Source: Vesta saturnalis (Eukaryota; Arthropoda; Insecta; Coleoptera; Lampyridae). From it: 64,000 bases of DNA. The position numbers and the translations under genes are program-made. The first letter of the stretch is position 1, and the number at the start of each line of letters is the position of its first letter. Positions 55,801 through 64,000 of this stretch are shown here, piece by piece. The DNA lies in the NCBI GenBank assembly GCA_036346205.1, contig JARFJB010000403.1, positions 1 through 64,000 on the forward strand, read 5' to 3'. The notes beneath the pieces are model-generated. The model ran no database searches, had not been told where the DNA came from, and saw nothing but the letters and a program-made list of their open reading frames with translations.

Positions 55801-57719
55801 GAAAAAACTGGAGAACATTATTAATTATAATTTAGAAAACTAAAAGTGGAAATTCCTACAGATTTATTTAATAACTTTAAAACTGAACAATCTAATCGTT
55901 TTCATAATACTTATAATAAAATACGAGTAAATCATATTGAAAAAATTAAAAAGTTAAAAGAAGAATATAACTTTAATTATAAAATTAATAATAATTGGAT
56001 TAAGAATTATAGTGATAAAGTGATTCCTACTGATATTTTACATTGTTTAAGTTTGGGAGGAAGTTTCAATTTTCCTTTAATAGATAATAGTAAAAATCAC
56101 ATAATTAAATCAATTACAAATATGGAATATTCAATTAAATCATTTTCTGACGCTAATAAAAGTAATATTAGAGAAACGTTTGTTAAGAATTTATGGACTG
56201 TTAAGAAATATAAAGAAACATTTGAAAAACAAAGAGTTAATAACTTTTTAGACAAACCTATTACAAAACTAAAAATTTTAAATCTAAATAATGATCTCAT
56301 AGTAGTAAAGGCAGATAAAGGGTAAATAACCGTAATACTTAATAAAGAGGAATACGTAAATAAAGCCATGGAACATTTAAGTGACATAAACACGTATAGG
56401 ATTGTACAAAAAGATCCAACCAAAGAAATGATAAGTAGTGTTAACATATTAATTGAAAATTGGTTCAATCAAGGAAAATTATCGGAAAATGAATTTAATA
56501 ATTTAAAATGTAGATATCCTAATGTTCCACAAATATATTTTTTGCCTAAAGTTCATAAAGAAAATCGACCACTTCGACCAATCATATATTCAATAAATTC
56601 ACCTACGTATAATGTATCTAAATTTTGGCAAACATAATACAAAATATTTTGAATAAAAGGAATATTCTATAATAAACTCTATGGAATTTAAAGAAAAATT
56701 AAGAAAATAAATTTGGATAATGAACAATTAATTATATCTTTGGATGTTATTTCTTTATACACAAATATTCCTATTCCTTTAATAACAATTACCTTAAAAC
56801 AAAAATGGAATTTAATTAAACAACACACACAATTAGACATGAACCAATTTGTTGAAGGAGTAGAATTATGTTTACACACTGCATATTTTAAATATTTGGA
56901 AACATTTTATCAACAAACATATGGTTGTGCGATGGGATCGCCTATTTGTGCTACCGTTGCTAACCTAGTAACGGAATATTTGGAAGATATATGTTTGGAA
57001 AAATTAAGTTTCGCCCCTTTATTTTATTTTAGATATGTTGATGATATTTTAATGAGTGCGCCAGAAAACAAGATTCAGGAAGTTTTAGATATATTTAATA
57101 ATTTTAATTCTAAATTACAATTTACTGTAGAAATTCAAAAAGATAACCAAATTCCATTTTTAGACACGTTGGTCATTCGGAAAAATAACCAAATTTTAAT
57201 CGATTGGTTTCAAAAACCTACACATAGCTGGAGGTATTTAAATTTTTATTCTAATCATCCTTTAGGCTACAAAATTAATATCATCATTAATACTATTGGA
57301 AGATGTTTTGAAAATAATTAAACAACAAATTCATATTTTTATAATAATTATTCTACGAATAAGGAACCTAAGGAAAATGACAAAATTACTTTTATACCCC
57401 TTCCTTATAACAATAAAAATGCTTAATATATAAATCACTTAAAAATTTAAATTAAATCCGGTATTTTCAATTAATAACAGATGTATAAATTTAATGTCTA
57501 AATTAAAATCAAAATTTCGAAAAATAACATTAACACTATTTACCAAATTCCTTGTGATTCTTGTGATAAAGTTTACATAGGAACATTTTACAACCTTTAA
57601 AAATAGATTAACACAACGTAAATCTGATGTTCGTGTTAAACCTAAAAGTACTGCTTTGGCTAAACATTCAAACGATTTAGGACACATCTTTCAATATGAT
57701 AACACAAAATTTTAGATGT
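55801..57719 (+). pseudogene. Penelope-type reverse transcriptase and GIY-YIG endonuclease, broken
   Basis: An N-terminal Lys/Asn-rich region (about 55840) leads to LNNDLIVVKADKG, a TAA at 56323, then VPQIYFLPKVHKENRPLRPI. A frame break near 56640 is followed by LIISLDVISLYTNIPIPLIT (first catalytic D), TYGCAMGSPICATVANLVTE, FRYVDDILMSA (YVDD), IPFLDTLVIRKNNQILIDWF and KPTHSWRYLNFYSNHPLGYK. After 57321 further frameshifts lead to IYQIPCDSCDKVYIGTFYNL (GIY-YIG, about 57540-57600) and ALAKHSNDLGHIFQYDNTKI. Both enzymatic halves are recognisable. Three or four lesions inactivate this copy. Confidence 0.88.
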
Positions 57720-57921
57720 AGAATCAAATTTAAAAAAAACGTTTAATTTTAGAAATGTTACATATAAAAATTAATAACAAAATTTCTTGTAACAATAAAA
57801 GAGATTTAGAAAGCTTACCCATAAATTATAATAATATGTTGGAAAATTTAAAATAGTAACCTTGTACATTATTTGTCATAATTGTCAATTTTTAATATTA
57901 ATTTTAGTTCTTTTTATTGTT

Positions 57922-57971
57922 AAATTCCACTGACGATGAATACAACCGTATTCGAAATATATGGAAAATGT
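57922..57971 (+). ncRNA. hammerhead-ribozyme-like motif in Penelope terminal copy
   Basis: aaattcca | CTGACGA | tgaatac-aacc-gtattc | GAAA | tata | tggaaaat. The conserved CUGANGA and GAAA boxes flank a 6-bp stem II (gaatac/gtattc, loop aacc), and attcca pairs with the downstream tggaa as stem I. Stem III would be very short, and an extra U follows CUGACGA, so the fit is imperfect. Hammerhead motifs are known from Penelope-like terminal repeats. Confidence 0.45.
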
Positions 57972-58065
57972 TGAAGTTTGTAGTTCGTTTTTATTGACAC
58001 ACGTACCATAGTGAAGAAAGAGAAAGAGAAAAAAATTTTTATTAAATATTCGTCAAATAACTTTA

Positions 58066-58131
<66 letters not shown>

Positions 58132-58137
58132 TATATA

Positions 58138-58508
58138 AATTTTTTATTATAAGTTTTAGATAACTTTATTAAAATGACTGCTACTACACATCAAGGAGAA
58201 ACAACCTGAAATCCATTTTTTAATTTTTCAAAAGTCTTCAAATCAAATAACCCGGATGTTAAAGTCGCCGAATATGTAAAGGCAGGCGCAGTTAGGTGGA
58301 GAAAAATGAGCAATGAAGCCAAAGCACCTTTTCCATATTTGGCACAAAAGGCTCCTCGACGTCCATGTCGACCGGTATATCGTGGTCGTTATATTATTGT
58401 CAAGAGCTTCAGATTAAAAATAAGAGTAAAGGTAAAATCATGGCGTAAAATCAAAAACAAGAGGGCAGGGCAGACAACTACACTTAGATATCATGCTAGA
58501 ACAAAAGA

Positions 58509-58510
<2 letters not shown>
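58138..58510 (+). repeat. X block copy 2
   Basis: Uninterrupted X block, following (TA)n (58070-58137) and followed by (TA)n at 58511-58560. It shows the empty site (gcgcagttaggtggagaaaa, 58288-58307) for the insertion in X copy 1. Confidence 0.9.
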
Positions 58511-58563
<53 letters not shown>

Positions 58564-58564
<1 letters not shown>

Positions 58565-58860
58565 CGAAGATGCTTGAAATACAATAAAATTTACAAAAGT
58601 GCCAGGAAAACAGAAAAGTATTTACTTATTACGCCGTTTCCGCACTTTCAGTTTTCGTCGTTGGTTACTTTATAGTTCTTTCTTTTTATTTATGATTAAT
58701 TTTTCAAATTTTACACTATTTAAGAAATAGTGTCGTATGCTACACTTTTCCAAGACACCAATAGTTTCTTATTTCTTTATGATAATGTGATAAAAAAGGT
58801 TGTGTGTTATATCATAAATTTAACTTTAAAGATTTTATCTTTTAAGATACAGCTTAATAC
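58564..58860 (+). repeat. Y block copy 5
   Basis: Full-length Y block (cgaagatgcttgaaatacaa ... ttttaagatac), followed by a mixed (TG)n/(TA)n run at 58866-58923. Confidence 0.88.
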
Positions 58861-58878
58861 TTACCGTGTGTGTGTGTG

Positions 58879-59687
<809 letters not shown>

Positions 59688-59689
<2 letters not shown>

Positions 59690-59937
59690 ACATGCTTTAA
59701 AAATATAATAAAATTTACAAAAGTGCCAGGACACTATCTATTAATTTGCAGAAAAGTATTTGCTTATAACGCAGTTTCCGCGTTTTCGGTTTTCGTCGCT
59801 GGTTACTTTATGGATTTCTTACTTTTTATTTATAATTAGATTTTTCAAATACTACGCTACACTCGTTAAACAAGATTGTGTTTTATATCATAAATTTAAC
59901 GTTAAAGATTTTATTTTTTAAGATACAACTTATTACT

Positions 59938-59940
<3 letters not shown>
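59688..59940 (+). repeat. Y block copy 7, internally deleted
   Basis: Y block lacking the aagaaatagtgtc...gataatgtgac segment (junction near actacgctacactcgttaaac, about 59852), followed by (TA)n at 59941-60012. Confidence 0.83.
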
Positions 59941-60014
<74 letters not shown>

Positions 60015-60016
<2 letters not shown>

Positions 60017-60200
60017 GAACATGCTTTAAAAATTCCGCGTTTTCAGTTTTCGTCGCTGGCTGCTTTATAGATTTCTTACTTTTTATTTATAATTAGATTT
60101 TTTCAAATTCTGCAATATTTAAGAAATAGTGTCCGATACTACACTTTTGCAGGACACCAATAGTTTCTTATTTCTTTGTGATAATGTGACAACTCGTTAA
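60015..60200 (+). repeat. Y block copy 8, truncated by insertion at TTAA
   Basis: Y block lacking gaaaatacaataaaatttac...cgcag near its start. It stops at cgTTAA (60197-60200), where intact copies continue aaaggttgtg. New sequence starts CCCTTTCGTCCC. Confidence 0.85.
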
Positions 60201-60236
60201 CCCTTTCGTCCCTAGCGGTACACATATGTACCAGCG
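60201..60236 (+). repeat. piggyBac-type terminal sequence at TTAA
   Basis: TTAA followed by CCCTTTCGTCCCTAGCGGTA and a small inverted pair (ggtaca ... tgtacc) has the form of a piggyBac-type end. Intact Y copies show the empty TTAA site. The matching right end was not found within the window, so the element extends past 64000 or has lost that end. No piggyBac transposase is visible here. Confidence 0.6.
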
Positions 60237-60912
60237 ATTTTAAAAAACTTGGAAGCCCGATTTAACGTTCTATCTAAGCGGCATTTGTACCACGCCGGAT
60301 TTTTGGGTTGCGGCTTTATGCTATAGGCTAAAAATGTCTCATTTTAATTCTGGTTAGGTCAGTGCACAGCTGATTGCAAACGAGATGCTACGTGTTTAAT
60401 ATTTCTGCATGTTTTACGAATTGCTAGTGTGTGACTTGTTCTAAAATTGTTCATCAAGTATTCCTACATTGAGGTATGTATTAGCACAGTTTAAATACTC
60501 AAGTAGTTGGACAACCTTATGTACATTTGAGTTAGTAGAATTGATTAGTATTGGATTTGTCCGCTATGTGAATTATAAGGTTTAGAATTTTTCCGGTAGG
60601 TATCACTGTAGACACTTTTTCTAAAGTAAGTAGGTTTCTTTATATCAGTTGAAATACTGAACTATGTTTATATCAACGGTCAACGTCAACCACTTTGTTA
60701 ATAACTGCTTTTCTTGCAATCGCAAATTTAGTTATCTAAATTTCATCGCAGCGCTGCCGTATTTTACAAATGATTAACTAATCCTTCATAATTTTCATTT
60801 AAAACTTTGTAAGATTCCTGAAGTCATTTACTTACGTATTCATTTAATTTATAGAATTTATTGTTCAACCGGCAATACGGGTTTGTATTTAATTTCATTA
60901 TAAGGTAAGAAA
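60237..60912. other. no gene seen
   Basis: Noncoding sequence between the piggyBac-type end and the THAP/P transposase; could hold its promoter and 5' untranslated region. Confidence 0.45.
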
Positions 60913-63283
60913 ATGTCAGGTAATAAATGTGTATACATCAATTGTGGTAAATGTGCAAGAGATTTTCCAAGTTTAAGGAAATTTCAGTTTCAAGAGATGA
61001 AAATAGATGTAAAATTAATTCAGGTAAATTAATAAAAAATTTCAATATTTAAGTAATTACTCAATTTTATAGAAACACAGTTTGGCTACTTTAAGTCCAA
61101 AAGTTTAAGAAAAAGTTCATATGTGAAGAACATTTTTCACCAGAATGTATGACATCGAAGAAATTGAAACAAAATGCGATTCCTTTTACAGCAATGGTAG
61201 AAAGATCAGATTCATCACCCTACATGTTTATTTTGCTTCTCCAAAACAATTTTTTCAATATTCTCCACATTTACAGCCGTCAACTAGTGGTCAAACGAGT
61301 ACTACAAAGACATATTCTCCATCTGATAACGATTTCATTAGTGATTTGACTAATATGCCTTCACCATCAACTTCAGTATTAAGTAGATCTTGTGTTAAAC
61401 GCAAATTATTTACAGGTGATAATACTCCTAGAAAAGTTAAACTGAAAAGAAAATTATAAATCAGAAGAAACAACTTCAGAGAAAGTATTCTCAAATTTAT
61501 AAATTAAATAAAAAGCAAAAAAAAAGATTATTATATGGATCTGGACCGAATTTCGTCCAATTATTCAAAGTTTTAACACTTATGCAAGTATGTCACAAAC
61601 CGCGAGCCATGGACTCTAAATGAAAAGAATGTATCTATTGCCCGTACTACAAGTCTCCATCCATGTACAAATTCATGAGATCCAAGGGTATTGTTTTGCC
61701 AGCTGTGACGACAATTCGTAAGTGGATTAGTGGATTTAATAGTGTACCTGGATTTAGCAAAGTACTTTTACGTCAAATACAATTAAAATGCACAACTATG
61801 ACGGAACAAGAAAAGTATTGCGTCTTATGTTTCGACGAAATGAGTGTTAAAAAGTGTTTAGAGTATCATAGAAAGTTGGATATAGTTGAAGGTTATGAAG
61901 ATTTGGGCTACTTGGGAAGAAAACCTGCAGCTGCTAACCAATCAATGGTTTTTCTCATTAGAGGAATATATTCCACATGGAAGCTAAATGTTTGTTACTT
62001 TGTAAGTAAGAATGGTATCTCGGCAAATAATTTGCAAGATATACTTATAAACTGTATTTCTATTTACAAAAATAATAAAATGTCTTTCAAAGACATACGG
62101 GATGTATATATGTTAGATGTCAGTAGCAGTACCGGACGTGCCTTGCCAAAAATTTCAGAAATTCATGTGAACCCTAATGCATTCCAAAAAATGTCAGTAA
62201 AATTAGCGGTACAAATATTTAGCAACAGTATGTTCGAAGCTATTAAAACAGCAGTAGCCACAAAGCAATTAATTAGTAATACTGCCTCCACAACAGCCGA
62301 ATTCATTGACAAGTTAAATAAACTTTTTGATGCTCTAAATAGTCGTCAATTGTTTTGCAGTAACGTTTACAATTCAGCATTATCAAGACAAAATCATTAT
62401 GTGCAGAGTATTCTAAAGGAAGGCATAGAGATATTTTCGTATCTTGAAAAAATTGATAAGAATGGAAAACAGACAAGACCACCTTGTTTCGATGGAATAG
62501 TACAATCCATAAATGCAACCATTATGCTTTTTGAAGATGGATTGAACGATAATTATCCATATTTGTTGACTAATCGGTTAAACCAGGACGTTTTAGAAAA
62601 TTTGTTTTCAGTATTTCTACAAAGAGGTGGTTTTAACCGAAATCAACAATACGGACATTCAAGTACATTTAAAATGAATTCCGTAATTAATATAATGAAA
62701 TCGCCGAATTCATCACATTGTAAAGACACAAGCGATTTTAATTTATTTGAAATTCAAGATGAAGTAGTGCTGCCAGAATTCGAAGGAGAGCCCATGTCAA
62801 CAAGTACTGATTCTGGATCTGGAAGATCTAGTATGATTCTCAAACAGGCAGAACCTTCTCAGAAATCAAAAATCACAATGAAAGACTGTGCAGAAGTTTA
62901 TTTTGCTAGTTATTTAATTTTAAATGTCTTAAAAGTTTCAGTGCAGTAATTGTAAAAAGTTTTAGCAACGGACACTATTATGGAGGATTCCAATGAATTA
63001 CTACTTTTACATAAAACTATTCAACAGCAAAATTTATAGCATTAAAAGTTCCGACAGAATTAGTCAAGACATTTGTAAAATTTCATTTTCTCAGTTCAAT
63101 AAATATTTTGATGAATACAACTGTGAAAAGGTATTAAAAGCTAATTTATTCAAAAATTGTGTCTAATTTAAAAGTGACCTTAAACGAGTGGTTTGACACA
63201 GAAGACGTTTGTCAAACTCATCGTGAATTTATATTGGACCATTTAATTTTAGTGCAGTGGTTTAAAAGATGTAAACTATACTA
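60913..63283 (+). pseudogene. P-element/THAP9-like transposase, broken
   Basis: A THAP finger opens it: MSGNKCVYINCGKCARDFPS then, in another frame, PRDENRCK. A likely intron (CAG|GTAAAT ... TTTTATAG, 61022-61074) precedes KKFICEEHFSPECMTSKKLK (C..H of the C2CH finger). A Ser/Thr linker follows to 61459, then lesions. A 428-codon open stretch (61663-62949) has YKFMRSKGIVLPAVTTIRKW, the first catalytic acid in CVLCFDEMSVKKCLEYHRKL, GYEDLGYLGR, HVNPNAFQKMSVKLAVQIFS, TNRLNQDVLENLFSVF and RGGFNRNQQ. A deletion between RDVYMLDV and SSSTGRALPK removes the box usually holding the second acid. C-terminal CSNCKKVLATD and a tail (FILDHLILVQWFKRCK) reach 63283 through further frameshifts. Confidence 0.85.
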
Positions 63284-64000
63284 AGATAGAAATTGTGAAC
63301 TAATTAGAAGTGAGAAACTAAAATTGTAAAACATACATAGACCAACAATAATTTTTAGTTTGGTAAAATTATTTCATACCTACCTTTGTACATTTTATGA
63401 ATTCAGTTATGTACACGTATTTATATTTAATAATGAAAACTGGTTAATGACTCCTTGTAAGTTAACACTTGTAAACTGACAGTGTTCGATTAGTGTCAAT
63501 TTTGCTATGTAATTCTATACTAAGAATAAGCTCAAAATTTAAAACTGTTAATTGATGTTTTTCATTGTATGTGAAAGTTATTTAACATATTGGTACAGAA
63601 TTAAAGTAAATCAGCATAAAACCAATGAACCTAAGGACCATATTTATAAATCACTGTTAACTGTTAACAATGACAAAGTCATCGGGTAAGAAATATTCAG
63701 ACTGTACAGAGGCATCCTTACATACACCGGATCTTGAGGATTTATCTTCACAGTCAGAACACCTATTATAACTAGAGTTGTGCCTTTGACCGTTCAATAG
63801 GATAAGGTTAAAAAATAAATATAATCAGTTCGAAAATCGCGTTATCTTGTTTAGACATTTCTTTAATCTATTTATTTAAGTAATCTGATCATAATACTTG
63901 CATTTTCCTTTAACATAATATATAAATAAAATGTATTGCGATGCTTTAGACAATAACTTGAAAAACAGTACAATTTCCTTCAACTTTATGCTATTTGTGG
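63284..64000. other. no gene seen
   Basis: AT-rich 3' flank of the P/THAP9-like pseudogene. No TIR matching 60201-60236 and no coding region recognised. Confidence 0.5.

Larger units (their letters stand above)
55139..58060 (+). mobile_element. Penelope-like retroelement with inverted terminal copies
   Basis: Left block 55139-55652 is the reverse complement of 57540-58060 at very high identity (only scattered differences). Right after it, 55653-55715 is a short copy in direct orientation (ttttagatgtagaatcaaat). The open interior encodes a Penelope-type RT followed by GIY-YIG endonuclease coding that lies within the 3' terminal copy. Mixed inverted and direct terminal repeats are typical of Penelope elements. 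(TA)n runs sit just outside both ends (55107-55138; 58070-58137). Confidence 0.9.

Overview
The window reads as eukaryotic, most probably insect, intergenic or heterochromatic DNA. It is AT-rich, long (TA)n runs are common, short GT-AG introns are visible, and nearly all coding sequence belongs to transposable elements typical of arthropods: mariner-like elements with a DUF4817-type N-terminus, piggyBac, PIF/Harbinger, hAT, P/THAP9, Penelope and Jockey-like non-LTR elements. I see no rRNA, tRNA, CRISPR or bacterial operon structure. I cannot name the species.

Layout. 1-12.8 kb: a chain of mariner-like elements with long (about 350-470 bp) terminal inverted repeats (TIRs), at 55-2054, 4167-6726, 6729-11177 and 11180-about 12760. 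The third is interrupted at 6887-10005 by a quite different DNA transposon whose protein carries a DUF7869-type domain. Between the first two lies a dispersed foldback repeat. 14.1-16 kb: piggyBac and mariner fragments. 16-21.3 kb: a minus-strand Jockey-like non-LTR element split by a piggyBac element (18293-20397, TTAA duplication). 21.5-23.7 kb: fragments of IS630/Tc1-type, mariner-like and ZBED-type hAT transposases. 23889-31096: a 7.2 kb hAT element with 8-bp minisatellite arrays inside both ends, a 593-codon open transposase exon, and a mariner element inserted in its intron. 31.4-34.5 kb: a ZMYM1-like hAT. 34.5-36.5 kb: a plus-strand non-LTR remnant. 36.8-41.3 kb: a virus-like module (protein-primed family-B DNA polymerase, convergent basic protein, 18-bp repeats). 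41.4-42.5 kb: another mariner-like pseudogene.

42.6-49.3 kb and 58.1-60.2 kb hold a composite repeat made of two alternating blocks (here called X and Y) separated by (TA)n. It was hit by a PIF/Harbinger element (42746-45973) whose two genes have interlocked introns on opposite strands, by an ORF1-only Jockey-like insert (47177-48788) with an apparent Inr/DPE promoter, and by a piggyBac-type end at 60201. 49.7-53.5 kb contains remains of a zinc-finger gene that looks non-transposon or domesticated. 55139-58060 is a Penelope-like element with inverted and partial direct terminal copies and hammerhead-like motifs. 60.9-63.3 kb is a P/THAP9-like transposase pseudogene.

The most valuable feature is the nesting. 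Because many targets are themselves repeated in the window, the empty site is often visible in a sister copy, so target-site duplications (AATT, TTA, TTAA, about 7-bp AGGTGGA) can be read directly. Almost all open reading frames are broken; the main exceptions are the 593-codon hAT exon and, with one or two breaks, the Harbinger genes and the Jockey ORF1. Family calls rest on motifs recognised by eye; none was checked against a database.
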